A model generated the notes under the pieces. The model searched no databases, was not told the DNA's origin, and saw only the letters and a program-made list of their open reading frames with translations. Positions 36,208 to 49,567 of a DNA stretch of 64,000 nt are shown here, in pieces; position 1 is the first letter of the stretch, and every line of letters starts with the position of its first letter. Source of the DNA: Lepas anatifera. Its lineage: Eukaryota; Arthropoda; Thecostraca; Lepadidae. The position numbers were made by a program, and so were the translations under genes. The DNA lies in the NCBI GenBank assembly GCA_034440635.1, contig JAOTON010001603.1, forward strand, positions 248,001 to 312,000. Direction: 5' to 3'.

Positions 36208-36369
36208 ACGTGCAAGGCTTTCCTGCCGGACATGCTGAAGGCTGGGAAGGGTCACGTGGTGAACATCGCCTCTCTGGCGGGCATGTCAGGCTTGAGTCGC
36301 CTCACCGACTACTGCGCCTCCAAGTTCGCCGCCGTCGGCTTCCACGAATCCCTCACTGCCGAGCTGCTG
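36208..36369 (+). CDS. SDR16C-like dehydrogenase (gene 1), catalytic exon
   Basis: The exon encodes 54 residues, [10 protein letters not shown] to SLTAELL, between CCTCGGCAG and GTGAGAG, phase 0. It holds the catalytic Ser (VNIAS, exon residue 22) and, exactly 13 residues later, YxxxK (YCASK, exon residues 35-39). The order and spacing are those of an active classical SDR. Confidence 0.93.
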
Positions 36370-37040
36370 GTGAGAGAAATGACGCCAGTGTTACACATGT
36401 TTCGGTATTGATATGATTTTTTCATACGGCCCGAGAGCCCTGTATTTACCTAACATCTCACAACTTGGTGTTGATATGTTAGAGCCTGCAGTGTTTCTTT
36501 AGTTGGGATTTTATGTCGACGGGCACCATGAGCTCGCAGTTGGGGTGCTGAATTATTTCTCCCCGGCCTGCTCTTGATTTCGACTGAATCTGAAAGGAAA
36601 AGGGTGAATTCAACAATAAAAAAATCCTATTAGATATTGGCTTTACAGGTTGTGGCATGCAGTAAGGTATGGATGAACGGTTCAGTGAGACCCTCGCTCG
36701 GATCGCCCACGTTTTGGTTATGCTGTGACTCTCGGAGTAGATATGTATGCACATGCAAAACTTTTTTGATTTCATGAAGAAATTGTTGGAGGTTACTGGT
36801 TAATAGCCATGCAATGACTATAGGCAAGCAACTGGCTCATCATGCAGGATGAAACAGTTAAGGTAAAATTGAAACCAGCTCAACGAATATCGAATGCTTT
36901 ATCTGGCTACTGTGTTACCTGCCGCCTTCACCCAAAGTTAATACTATTTTTTAATTGATCCGAAATTTTGTTCTTTATTTGTCGGCAAACCGGACAAGTT
37001 TTACTCGAGCCAGCGATTTTACCCGTTCTAACTAGCTTCG

Positions 37041-37212
37041 GGGCGCATAGTGCAGTGTTAGATCTAGCACCTGGCTTCTGAGCCAGAGGTCTCGGGTTCA
37101 AGGCCCGGTGGGGTGTCTGGATAAATACAACCGAATTCCCAAAAAACAACTCCAGCAGGATAGAGTTGGCTACGCCGCACGACCCTGGCAGTTGGTTCGT
37201 CGTTAACACTTT
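37041..37212 (+). mobile_element. tRNA-derived SINE
   Basis: A tRNA-like head with B box GGGTTCAAGGCCC and an anticodon-like stem CTGGC/GCCAG. It is followed by 'agagttggctacgccgca..agttggttcgtcgttaa', the module also present in the SINE at 23842-24002. No clear target duplication was seen. Confidence 0.65.
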
Positions 37213-38147
37213 AACCCCCCCAACAGTAGTGTGCTGCGCAGTGGTAGGGGCGGGAGAGACTGGATATCCTCGGCTTTGTCTCAACAGGCCACACCTGGTG
37301 TCGGAACTGCGTAGTAGAATACGAGTGTTCCCCTCCGACTTTTCCAACTCGTATGCTTCCCGTGGTCACCTGTAAGGTCCACTTGATCAAACTGATGTTA
37401 GCCTCACTAGGCCTGAGGAGCTGGCTGCCATTATAAACTGAACGGTGCCGGCGTTGTACCGAATGAGGTTCAAACAACTTTTTGTGTGGATATGTGACTA
37501 GTTAGTACCGTTCTTCCGGTCAACGCAAACGGGACCGACAAAAACATGAACAACAATCTGGAAGTGCTGGTGGGCGTTTGTGCGCATTGTTGTTCAGTGC
37601 GCTACATTTACCACGGATACGTGAGCAGCCTCAGTACGGTATCGATCGCGGGAACGACCCAATCGACTCATGTATCTGGGTGTCTGATACGGTTCTGCCA
37701 CTACGTCCTGGTCCTCTAAAAGGACCATGAGGCTAGTCCGTACCATTTGGCAATGTTTGAATTAATATACAATATTTTCGTTCGATGTCTGTGAATTGAC
37801 CATGAATTATTTTTAGAAATGACAGAAAATGTGTTTTATAAGCTTACATGCATGTTTCAATCGAATAAAATGGATTCGCTTCTTACAACGGTAGCTTCCG
37901 CGTCGTCTGATTTCGTCTGGACTGCGTCACTTTGAGTCTGGACGTAACAGTGCGTACTGCAGGTCTTGGCAGCGAGACTCCTCGTGTATTCCGGGAAACT
38001 GGGTTCCGATTCTTGCACAAGCAAGTAACTGGATCTCCATCGGAAGTAAAGCTCTGTCATGTCTACAACTTACAGCTTTGGTCATGTTTACAACTTAGGG
38101 AACCAAAAGCTGGCTAGCTCCCAATTAGAAACATGTAGTCATCAGTG

Positions 38148-38389
38148 CATATGCGGATCCAGGATTGCCGAACAGGGGAGTAACCCATAGCAGGGGGGCA
38201 CCACTTTTGGGCGGCAAACCCTATCAGGTAGGTGCCAGATCGTATCGTGGTGGTCCGATACTCGAATCCTGGGGGAGAACGACATTTAAGGAGGCGCTAT
38301 TGACCTTTAAGGGGGAGCTACGACCATGTCAGGGAGCACCGAGGGTCGATTGGGGGCAAGTTTCCCCGGGGTTCCTGGATCCGCCTATG
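38148..38389 (+). mobile_element. hAT-like MITE, family D copy 3 (SDR intron)
   Basis: A 242-bp copy starting CATATGCGGATCCAGGATTG and ending CTGGATCCGCCTATG. It shares the 'cggcaaaccctatcag' and 'agatcgtatcg' blocks with copy 1. No matching 8-bp flanks were found. Confidence 0.75.
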
Positions 38390-38982
38390 GCTGGGCATCT
38401 TCGCACCGAGTTTGCTTAGCACCTTAACTGGAGCGGGTCTGACACTAAAGCGCGCTGCAACTGGGGGGTTGGGGGTGGGGAGACCTCCCTAAGATCTTGA
38501 AAGTGAGGTGGGTAAGAAAAACGCTCGCTTCGGGTTATATTCGCTGTGGTGATCTACATTACTGGGAGGGTTCATGTATCGGGGTCAAACGAGTTATCAA
38601 GGTCAAATATTAGGCATGCGGGGGACCTTTTAGAACCTGCCGGAATTGTTTAGAAATAGGCTACAGCCAACTAAAAAAGAACTTGAACGTTTTTACCTTC
38701 CAGCTTTTTCAATGAACGTTTTGAAATACCACCTGCCTTCGACACAGTTGTGCTCATAGACCAGTCAAACTCACTTGCCACCTGGTCTGGGGCCTCGTAT
38801 GCGTTGTACCTCCCAGGCGGAGCCGAAGATTTGCCACTTTACTTACCTCAGTCGGCTAGCCTTGAATTACACTCATTCATCACCCAAATCGAAGTATGGT
38901 TTCACACTTGGGTGCATCATAGTGATCCGGTAGTTCATTGATTGTAGAAGAGGTCTTTGCTTTCACGCTCTCCTTGTTTCAG

Positions 38983-39065
38983 TCTGACGGCCACGGGGAC
39001 ATCAAGACCACCTGTATTTGCCCCTATTTCATCAACACTGGCATGTTCGCCGGAGCGCAGTCCAG
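38983..39065 (+). CDS. SDR16C-like dehydrogenase (gene 1), CPYFINTGMF exon
   Basis: The exon encodes 27 residues plus two bases: SDGHGDIKTTCICPYFINTG and on to MFAGAQS, between TTGTTTCAG and GTGAGTG. CPYFINTGMF is the substrate/cofactor loop conserved in the SDR16C group (the PG motif region of SDRs). The upstream join is in phase 0. Confidence 0.9.
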
Positions 39066-39192
39066 GTGAGTGTCTGGGAAATGCTGGCCATGGAGCGTTT
39101 AATGTCCCATAGAAGGTCACTGGCTTAGAACATCGTCAATGTGTAGAATCAAAGAAACGGCGCTATTTGGGGCTTGGCACGAATCCCGCTAG

Positions 39193-39360
39193 CGGCGGCT
39201 ATAGGCACGAGCCTCAGCGGTTGACTGCGGTGGTCTTGGACAGGTTCATCCCCTTCTTGGAGCCGGAATATGTGGCGGACAGGATTGTGACAGCAATCCT
39301 GCTGAACGAGCCTCACGTCATCATTCCAGGCCGGCTGATTGGCCTCTTCTTCCTGAAGCT
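39193..39360 (+). CDS. SDR16C-like dehydrogenase (gene 1), penultimate exon; acceptor uncertain
   Basis: The exon encodes ...RLTAVVLDRFIPFLEPEYVA to GLFFLKL, ending at AAGCT|GTGAGT. FLEPEYVADRIV is typical of the family. The natural-looking acceptor GCCTCAG before 39218 gives the wrong phase and an immediate stop after the previous exon. The first AG that keeps the frame is CCGCTAG before 39193, and it adds SGGYRHEPQ. Either that weak site is used, or the gene carries a small indel. Confidence 0.72.
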
Positions 39361-41033
39361 GTGAGTTTCGCTGAATCGCGCATCCGCTGGGAATTCCGGT
39401 CACTGGGGCAGAAACCTGCAAAAAGTGACGTTCGAAAAAAACTCCGAAAAACCTCGAAAACCTGTAAATAAAAGTGAACGCCGTGCTGGATGAGGCGCGT
39501 CGAAATTTGGGTGAGTGTTAATCTTGGCAAGCCTAAGAGGTCAGCACTGAACAATATTTTTGCATCCGTACCATCGCTTTCCGTTGAAATCTGGCCCATC
39601 CCAGGTCGTCCCTAAGATTTTACCGTATAGGTCCTGTTCTGCCCCGTTCTGCTCTTTTTTTAATTACATTTTCATTTATTTTGTTTTTTCTCAAAACTGC
39701 ACTTAATATGATACCTTTTAGGCGTTGATTCCATCTGGCATTCAATTCAGATGTTCGATTTAAGCGTTTGGTTGACAATTTCAAATTGTAGAATTGAAGG
39801 CTAGTCTGTAAACATGGCAAAATTTTAATGGGATTTCGTTGTTGCAGCCCTTAGATGTATCTTGCTTGGGACACCTTGTTCAGCGGCTTTGACAAGGGAA
39901 GGAAAGGTGGAGTAGATACAGAATGTAGGGAAATATTGTGGTTTCAAATTAAACAATTTATGTTGGAGATAACTCTGATGTGGACATTAAAAAGGGTGAG
40001 TGGGAAATTTTGCAAGGGTAATAATGGTCACTCATTCTGTAAAATTCTGCCCCATTATCTAACTGCCCTATTTACATGGTAAATAGTAAATATTCCTTTA
40101 CACTTATGGAATCGCAAAATGTCCCTTTATGCTTTGGTATTCAGCAATGCTGCCAGCCTGCCTATTTCACCTGCAGCTTTGAGGAGGCAAACAGGTGACA
40201 ATTCTTGGAAGAAAGCAAAGCAACATTATTTGAGCTAACATAACTCGGTAGGCGGAACGAGGGCTGAAACCTAATTTTGTAGTCCTCTATTAATAGACAC
40301 GTGCCTCAACATTTCAATGTTGAGAGAGCAGGGACCTAAACATGGCTTTTCAACTTTTCATTGTAGATTTGTCTTGCGTGAATAGGCATTGCTAAGTAAG
40401 CTAAAACAAAATATGTATGACAGAATTCTTCAGGAGCACACCGAAGAGAGACGCCAGATATATTAGCAGGGTTTTATTCGAGCTTTTTCGTCAAAATACA
40501 TGCAGAAATATGGTGCCCGCTAATTTTAGAGGACTCCGAAGAAGTGATAACTCTGTTTCTCGTCTTTTATAGGTAAAAACACCCAAACCTGAGCCTTGCA
40601 GAAAATGTAAAGCATAATGTTGTATTCGGCATTCAGAGCAGGCGCTCCTGCACCACACCTGGGATAAGTCTACACTCATGATGCTTGATCGAAGCCTGGA
40701 TAACGATACATTTTAGTGTGAATATCAGCAGGCCAACACACGCACCGCATTCGATTCCCTTAGTTCCGTTTGAGGTCAGGTACGGAACGTAGGTGGCAGC
40801 ACCAAAGTGAGCTCGGTTTCGGATTCTGTCACTAGCGTCACTGTCTCTGCCCTCAATCAAGACATTTTCGCATCTAAATTTTTGCCCTCGTCCATATCAT
40901 GTACACTTGAGTTCTTTGTTTATGCACATATGTTTCGTGCGGTGTCGAGCCCTTCACACGCCCAGCTATGCGTAATACAAGCGCCACAGCCGGCCACGCC
41001 ACAAGTACCTGCACATGTGTACGTTAGGCTATG

Positions 41034-41081
41034 TATGTATGTATGTATGTATGCATGCATGCATGCATGCATGCATGCATG
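41034..41081. repeat. (TATG)n(CATG)n microsatellite
   Basis: About five TATG units followed by eight CATG units. CATG repeats are self-complementary. Confidence 0.95.
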
Positions 41082-43914
41082 CAGTGTAGCTACATGTAGG
41101 TGTACATGTAGTGCACCACATTTTTACTGGGGATCATGCCTTCTTCACAATTACTCAATCACTAATCGTGTCATAATCACGAGTTTATTCCAATGTTCTG
41201 TGGCAAGCAGGCCTAGTACCCATGGGCGTCGAAATTGGGAGGAAGTCCCCTCTACTCGTGAATCAGTGGGCCTTCACTAAAAATTTTGGACGGCTTAATT
41301 TTGTTGCACTTTCTCCCTGTTACGTACGTGAATCTACACAAATGTGTTGGTGAAGTGCATCGACGTTAGTGTTTCATGTGCAGCCAGAATTCTCAGAAAT
41401 TGCCCCCCCCCCACTTCCTCCACAATCCCTCCCCCAGGTTACGCCAGTCCGGGGTTTGTCTCCCCCGGTAAAAATGTTGTGTTGACGCCCGGGCCAGTAC
41501 CCGTCGTCACGTTCGGGCGGATCACCCATGGAGGTTTTATTATTTTTTGTTTATTTTCCATTCCATTTTTACCTATTATTTGTGTCTTTAAAAAAATGTT
41601 CTGTTTGAAAATAAATATCTTCGTGTGCCCGACCCATGTCTTACTGACTGAGCTAACTTTATATTAATAGCTATTCCGTCTTTACTATTTCTCTACCGCC
41701 AATATATCCATAACAAAATTATTGCACTAATTGAAGCGCCTTGCCTGTGAAACAGCACGCCAGAACGTGTCAATAACAGTGGCGGCGCTTAAACATTATG
41801 ATAGCCTAGGTACGAGTGGCTTAGAGGTACGGACGTCACCCAGGCTTTTTTACTTGATATTAGACAGGGGCGATTCCAGCAGGCCGGCTGGAGAAAGGCC
41901 AAGTTCAAGTCGATGAGCAAAAATAATATTTATTTTCAAATGTTTGATATCATAAGAATTGAAGAAAAAATATAGAAAAACACATGTCCGTGGATTGTGG
42001 AAACGGTTATGCGGCTGTATATGAAGGTACAAGGCAAGATTAAAGAAGGATAGGTATGTAGGTAAATAAGCGGGAAGGACAAGGTACTCACGAGAGCTTC
42101 CCATTTCAAGGACAGATTCGGCACTTCATTGTTTATGACGTCCAGTTTCTCGCTGTATGATTGATTTGCGAACGATTTCTTTTATTTCATCCGCCAGATT
42201 TTTGTGCCATGACTCACCTTCTTCATAAGGGGTTCACAAATTAAATATATTGCTAACAATTACCAAACAACTGTCCCGCACTAGAGAAGGCTAGAAGTAG
42301 ACATCCGCGAATACAAGAATGTCAATAAACGAATCCGCTGTAATCAAGGTCCTGAGACGCGGCATCGCACGTGCTAGCTCCTAAGCAAGCCTGGGTTGCA
42401 GATTTAACAAGCCAGTACTCGCGTCCGAATGAATGAGGCATTAGAGATGCCAATCAAAAAGCACACGTTAGATTTGCCACTGTGTTAGGCAGATTCAGCA
42501 AATTGCAAGGTGCCTAATATCATATTTGTTGACGGTAAGAGCTTCGAACGTGGATTCTCAGAGATGCAAATTATCGGCTCTTTGACCCAGTAATCCTAAA
42601 GAGGAATATTCTCTGTAACTTAAACATCGAGTGAAATTAGATTGATTTCACAGAAAATACATACCTACTTCGACATTTAAAAGCGGCTAGACAGTGCCTA
42701 ATTTGCCTCTATGACAGTGCCGCCACTGGTAAATAATGATAAGCAGGCAAAAGCCATTCACTTTCTCTAACACAATGGAAAACCCTGCTAAATGTGTTAA
42801 ATGCATAAGCCCATTTATATTTTTTGTATGATTTTGCAAACTGCATGTTTTTGCGACATTGTGGTAACAAACAGAAACAGGTTTTAGGTACAGCTGTAAA
42901 AACTTGAATGAACAAGTAAAAAAACAGATAGAGGCGTGCATCGTGCTAAATTTATTTGAATTCCTCGTATTTTTAAAGGATGACAGCTGCTTGAACTTTG
43001 TCCAATTCCTTAGTTATCACCCACTTATTGTTCATTAATGTTTCAAGTAACGTAGTACCGGGGTAAACGTGGCGGCTTTTGGTTCTCGGCATAGGCCTAC
43101 ACGTTTTGTGCGTATGAGTAAATATGTATACAAAGAGTCTGGTTTTGGTTTGTCAGAATCAAAACGTATTGTTCCAGTTCCCTATCATTCGATTTTTTAA
43201 CATCTCATTTCTAAACAAATGTGTTGATTTTGGGAAGGTTTAGGGTCTACGTAGATTAGGTGAACTTGAATTTTAAACTTGCTGTTTGAATTTAGATTAA
43301 GTCTTAATCAAAACTCGAATTTATTGGATTTATGGATTAAGATTAATTCGTATAAGCGCGTTCGTATTCCTCATATAATGTTTCTGTAATCAGGTAATTT
43401 CATCACGTACCCACAGATTTTCTTTACACGTGACTGCGCTTCCTCTACCTGGATGATTTACGCCAGAAAGTTTCTCGCCGATCTCATTTCGTCCCATGTT
43501 GAATGCTGTACTATTAGTCCTGCTTCACGCGGTAGCAGAATTGTATATAACTACTTGGCTTTTGCAGGTTCTGCTAGCCAGATTAATCAGTGTCTCGCTG
43601 CGTTGGGTCTAATAGCTAACCAGAGACACGTATTTCGTGTTGGCCGGCTTGCAGCCAATATGCTGAATAGCCTTGGTCCGGGGGACGTTGCCGCCACCTT
43701 AACAGTGGTCCACCACAATCCACAGGGCGATGCCTGTGAAATCTATGTTCTGCCTGGGTAGCGCCACTGAAACGCAGAAGGCAATGTACACCTTCACAGG
43801 GCGCGTCAACAAGAACCAGTAGGCCCGGTTCCGACAGCCACCGTAAGACTGCGAATGTCGCTCCGGGGCGCACCGCCAGGGCGTATGTGCCGTCCTGCAA
43901 TGTCTCAGCAGGGT

Positions 43915-43985
43915 GCTATGTCCCGACAGGGTGTTTATATGTCCCGACAGGGTGTTTATATGCGCCAGCAGGGTGTTTATATGCC
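43915..43985. repeat. three ~22-bp tandem units
   Basis: Unit 'cccgacagggtgtttatatg' repeated three times with small changes. Confidence 0.9.
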
Positions 43986-44794
43986 AGCTATCCAGCGGGG
44001 AGTTGTGACCTGCGATGTCATGTGGTATCGCACGCGTGCTGTACGCTTTTGCTTTATTTGTGCTTCCTTGCATGAGTGCAAAAGTCTTCCGTTGCTGCTG
44101 GGCCCTATCATCGATAATTGGTTTGCCACTTCTTTGCAGAACTTGCAATGCGAAAAACCTTAGGGGGTTGGTGCGCCGGAAAGACCAAATAACTAACTAG
44201 CTTTGCCACGGGCCTGTCAAGGGTATTTGCTGCAACCTTTGTATATTTGCTGAACTGCATACTGGAGCCCCTGACGCTAATATTCTCGCACATTGAAGCG
44301 TGTTGATTTTCATCACTTCCTAACGTTTCGGAGTTGTTTAGTAGGTAATCAATCCAGTCCTGTCCGAGGTATTTAGTATAGTCCAGTCCTGTCCGGATTT
44401 TGTCCGCCTTTCATGTTCTTTTTATATCCCCAAAACCGTTTGCGATATGGTTTTGAAACTTTTTCTTTTTCCAAAATGAGTTGGGAAGATTTCTTTACAC
44501 ATATATACCAGGGGCGGACCTGTAGCTAGGAATTAGGGAGCATACACTCGGAAACCGCGTATTATTGTGTTCAATGCGATCTTCCTACAACAGCTATCCG
44601 TAGGAATATCGAGAGCATTTGGAATGTTTGAATGCTATGAATGTGATGTTAGGTCATAGTTCAGTTACATTTTCGTATCATATTTCGACAGAGGTAGTTC
44701 CAGCAGCTCAAAATGGGAAGTTTCTAATGTAAAATTTTCAGAGTGAACATCCTGCTTACAGTATTTATTTATTTATTTGACATACACAGTATCT

Positions 44795-45712
44795 AACGTT
44801 CTAGCTGAGGAGAAAAAGATCCCGTTTGACCTGGCCCGCAAACAAGTGCTACAAAAAGAAAAAAGCCGCACAGTCCCAAAAAGCTGTGGTAGCAAGGCCA
44901 CCACAGCAGCCCCCAGCACAGCCGGCCAGGAACATCCCACTTTGGAGCAGCCTCAGCCACCCAAAAACACAAGCCGCCACATCCGCCCTCTAATGGAGCC
45001 ACTTTTCTTGGCGCCCATCAGGCCGTCCGTCCCCCTCCCCCCCACCACGTGGCGCAATCACATTCTGGCGCAGGTGGACGCCCGTTTCGGGCTGGGAGGA
45101 CCTCCCGACCCGCACTAGTTCTCCGCCAGGTCTTCCGACCGAAAATCCTCCCGCCCCTCAGGCACCTAAAATCACCAGGAAGACCTGGACACCCGCAGCA
45201 GGGTGGCAAAGCCACTCTGCACGAGTGCTCGACAAAGCTAAATTTCCTACACTACCTGCCCCCAAGCACTCTAAATTCACCGGTGCTCCCCTTCCCAGGC
45301 GCCGCCAAAGGCAGGCACCGAGAAGGCCTCTAACGAGTGGCAGCCCACCCCCTCAGGGTAAAACGGCTGCCACTCAAATCACAATCCAAAAACTCAATAC
45401 TTCAACCCAAACTGAAGCTGCTCCCTCTCCTTGGAAAGAAGCGAAGCTTCTTCCCAAATAGCACCGACCACCCGCACTTGCGGATCCCAAACCGACCTCA
45501 TAGGTCATTTTATGCAGTTTCAGTTCTCAAGTGAACTTGAAACGTCAGACGACAAAAGTCAGTCTGACCACGAGCTGACCGGGACAGAGACCGACTCTGA
45601 CGCCAGCAGTGCATCAGAGACGAGCTCTGCAAAAACTGTTGTAAACACTTCTAGTGCTCCCCTCTTGGAAACCCCCAGCCCCGGCACCACCAGCCCCGGC
45701 AGCTCCCCGTAG
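44795..45712 (+). pseudogene. LINE ORF1 remnant (5'-truncated, frameshifted)
   Basis: The frame is entered at VLAEEKKIPF directly after the target duplication and stops at 45118. Proline-rich continuation follows in other frames to about 45461, and a Ser/Asp/Glu-rich end at 45431-45712. No CCHC zinc knuckles remain. ORF1 proteins of this group bind the element RNA, but this one cannot be complete. Confidence 0.65.
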
Positions 45713-45836
45713 CAAGGAAAATTAGCTTTTCTAGGCACTCTACCCCCGTTTGTCCTGCCAGCGATAGCAGCAGCAGCAGGTGCTCCTATAACCTTCGTAA
45801 GCGTAGATCCCTAAAGTACAAACGTTAAAAACCACC

Positions 45837-48800
45837 ATGGGTTCAATTCTGCAATGGAACACAAATGGCCTTATCGGGAAATTCCCGCTTTTTTCATCAA
45901 TTTTTGCTGAGAAAAAACCGGCGCTAGCAGCATTACAAGAGACCCACTTTACTGATAAAGATAACGATAAATACAAAATCTCGGGTTACTCTTGGTATCG
46001 CCATAACGTAAACGCTGCCGTCCGTAAGGGAGGCACAGCCATCCTAATAGAAAATAGCATCCCACACAGTCGCGTGCCTTTGGTAACATCACTGGACTGT
46101 GTAGCTATTAGCTTGAAAATACAACACGTCCAATTGACGGTAGTTTCAACATACATATCTCCTTCCGACCCTGATCCAACGGATCGGGAACTCGCTCAAC
46201 TAATTAATCAAATAAACGACGGGCCTTTGTTATTACTTGGAGACTTGAATGGTCACCACCCATCCTGGGGCAGCGCCACACCAAACCGTAGAGGTGAAAT
46301 TATATATGACGCAATAGGTTCTCAAAATTTAGTTATCCTAAATAACGGCGCACCAACCCGCCAAGCAACGCAAAGCGGATATTTAGACTCAGCCATTGAT
46401 ATTTCGTGCTGCACGCCTAGAATTGCGTCACTGTTTACCTGGGATGTCGAAGACAACCCAGGCATGAGCGATCACCTCCCAATCAAAATTGATATCCCCA
46501 AGGAGCACTCGACCGCGTTGATCTGTTCACCCCTTCCTGGAGTCTAAAACGAGCGGACTGGACAAAATTTGAGGCAGAGGTCGACCTCACACTGGTCACC
46601 GAAGGTGACCCACACTCGGCAGACATTGAATTAACACTAAGAGCCATAAGCTCAGCAGCACAAGTAGCAATACCAAAAACCAGAGGACCCCGAAAGAAAA
46701 ACGGAGCCCCATGGTGGAACGCAGAGACGGCACACGCCAAAGCTCAAATGATAAGAGCCCGCAAGGCATATGAGAGGAGGGCACACAGCCCTACTCGATG
46801 TGCACTTCGGGCAGCAAAAGAACACTTTCGAAACACGTGCAAGCGGGTTCAACGGGTTCAAAAGGACAGTTTCAACTCCTTTGCCTCCAAATTCAACCGC
46901 TTCACTCCCACCACCCAAGTTTGGAAAACCATTAGAGCTTTCTCTGCGAAGCGACCACCCCGTGGACCTTTCCCTCAACTAAAAATAGCTGGCCAACCCA
47001 TCACCGAACCTAAGGAAGTCATGGATAAATTTGCTGATCATTACGCCAGTGTCGCAGCTAATAACTCATACAGCCAGCGCTCCAAAGACCAGGCAGAATG
47101 GTGCAAAAAGCACACATTCATCAATTATGGTAATCAAGAGTACTATAACTTACCATTTACAATGACCGAGCTAAATTACGCCATTAGCAAGTGTGGAAAC
47201 ACTGCAGTGGGCGCTGACGAAATTCACTACTCTTTCTTCAGGCACCTCAGCCAAACGGCACTAAAGTACCTGCTTTCGGCCATTAACATCATGTTTCTTA
47301 GCGACTCTTTCCCCACATCGTGGCGAGAGAGTATAATCATTCCCCTTCCAAAACCTGGCAAAGAAAAAACAGACCCAAAAGGTTATCGCCCAATTTCGCT
47401 TACTAGCTGTGCTAGCAAGCTTGTCGAGCGCATGGTAAACGTTAGACTTCACGAGATCCTCGAAAAGAAGCTTGATGCTATGCAATCAGGCTTCCGGCGC
47501 GGGCGAGCCACCACTGACAATTTGGTGAAACTAGTCAGTGACATCCAGAATGGCTTTTACAAAAGGCAAGTAACAATAGCTGCATTCTTAGACATTAAAT
47601 CGGCGTTCGATCGCGTACAAAAAGACGCCCTTTTGTTTAAATTAAGCAAGCTAGGAATTCGTGGCCACCTTGCAAAATTCATTGAAAACTTCCTCAAGGA
47701 CCGAAAATTTAAAGCCCGTTGCGGCACCATATTCTCCTACCTGGCAACCCAAGACCAAGGCACACCCCAGGGTAGCGTTCTGTCCCCCACCCTCTTTCTA
47801 GAAATGATCAATGATCTATTCGCCAAAAAGCTACCGCCTGGAATAAATTACTCCCTTTTTGCGGACGATGTCGCCATTTGGAAATCCACTGCAATCGATA
47901 CCAGGCGGTATAATGAACCAGAATTTCAACATGCAACTACGCAGTTGCAGGATAGCTTAAACGACATCGATAATCGGTGTAGTTTAATGGGTCTATCACT
48001 CTCGGCGGAAAAATCATCAGTCGTTGTCTTTGCCAGAGCGCATTCCAGACACGACCCTCCACGGCTCCAAATCTCGGGTAAACCTATTGAATGCACCAAT
48101 AGCTTCAAATTCTTGGGCGTCACCCTAGATTCCCGATTGAGCTTCAATGAGCATATCGCCAAAGTCGTCTCTAGCTGTCAAAAGCGAGTCAACATTCTCC
48201 GCATGCTCGGCGGCACAGAGTATGGCGGGGATCGAAAGACCCCTGCTTATGCTCTACAAGTCCCTGATACGGTCCATTCTCGAGTATAATTCGTTGGTTT
48301 TTGACTCGACGAACAAGACCAATAAACTAAAGCTAGAGCGAGTCCAAAATGCCAGTATCCGGGCAGCCACAGGCGCGCTCAGAGAATCCCCCATCACCAG
48401 CCTGCTAACTGATAGCGGGCTATGCCCACTGCAGACAAGACGCGACGCCCAGCTTATTTCTTACTACATTAAGGTCCAATCCACCGAAAACCACCCGGCA
48501 AAACAATGTTTCGCCCATCCCAGACGAGCAAATAAAGCCACTCTACAGAAGTGGCCCCCGTTTAAGCACAGAGTAGCGAAAACCCTGGAAAGCCTAAATC
48601 TTGCACTGCCAGCAACAATAGGCAAACCCCCACTCTCCCGCTTCTGGACTCGGAAAGAGCCCAAAGTGGAATTTCTTTTCACTTCCCGTAAAACGGACTT
48701 CTCAGAGGAAGAAGTCTCCCAGAAATTCCTAGAGTTCCTATCTTGTAACGTGGACAAGACCTTTATATTTACAGACGGCTCCAAAATAGGCGAAAAAGTA

Positions 48801-49567
48801 GGCCTCGGCATCTGGGGGCAAAATTTTGCCTACAGAAAAGACTTCCGGACAACTGCTCTATCTTCACAGCCGAGGCTGTTGCCATCCTAGATGCATTGGC
48901 CATAATCAGAACACAAAATATCAACTCAGCCGTCATCTGTTCAGACTCTAAATCTGTCCTGCAGGCCGTCAGTAACGTAGTCAACCCCAGCCACCACGTT
49001 ATAGCAGATATTCAGAAAGGTATCGATGATACCCCTGATGTCTCTTTTCTTTGGATCCCGGGCCACTGCAAAATTCAAGGAAATGAAAAGGCCGACGAGC
49101 AGGCAAAAAAGTCCCTAGAACTTAGAGAGATCGCACCCTTAATGTGGTCTGGAGATGATAGCAAAGCTCTCCTCCAGGACAGTATCTGGAAGCAAATTCA
49201 AAATAACTGGACAACAAACCACAGCGCCCACCTATTCCATATCAAGCCTAACATCGGCTACTGGCCCAGTTCCAACCAAAAGAGTCGCCGGCGCGAGGTT
49301 ATTCTAACCAGACTCAGAAATGGACACACAAAATTAAATGCCTATTGGAACGAGGGTACCTGTGGTACCTGCGACGCAATGGAGAATCCCTATCACATTC
49401 TCATCGATTGTCCCCAGCACAATACCCATCGGCAACCCATGCTAGATTACTGCCGAATCCAAAACATCCCTGTAGACCTAAAAACTCTGCTCGGTAACGA
49501 CCATCCTGAGCTACTCGAAAAAGTCTTGACATTTCTAAAGGACTCTGGGCTAGAGAAGTTTCTATAA
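45837..49567 (+). pseudogene. LINE ORF2: endonuclease, reverse transcriptase, RNase H (frameshifted)
   Basis: The frame starts at ATG 45837 (caccATGGG). An APE-type endonuclease (LQETHF; GDLNGHHPSWGS; SDHLPI) runs in frame to ~46500. The reading frame then shifts by one, and reverse transcriptase follows to ~48250 with KGYRPISLTS, GTPQGSVLSP and FADD (47858-47869). A second shift leads into the RNase H region, FTDGSKIG and beyond. A third shift near 48870 precedes CSDSKSV and WIPGHCKIQGNEKAD. A CGTCDAMENPYHILIDC zinc-like motif lies near the end. There are at least three frameshifts and no internal deletion. Confidence 0.92.

Larger units (their letters stand above)
39371..44782. other. 5.4 kb of intron without other recognised features
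   Basis: This is the first part of the 16.2-kb last intron of SDR gene 1. No exon or RNA gene was recognised. Two simple repeats lie within it and are listed separately. A 102-codon frame at 43453-43761 has no motif I know. Confidence 0.45.

Noticed and set aside
37041..37115. A tRNA-like sequence with a good B box
   Set aside because: The anticodon arm is one base short, the acceptor stem does not close, and it continues into a 3' module shared with another SINE. Called a SINE instead.
43453..43761. 102-codon plus-strand open frame
   Set aside because: Looks protein-like in composition but matches no family I recognise and lies inside a large SDR intron without clear splice sites.
43915..43985. 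Three short repeats that look a little like a CRISPR array
   Set aside because: Units are directly adjacent without spacers, and the genome is eukaryotic.
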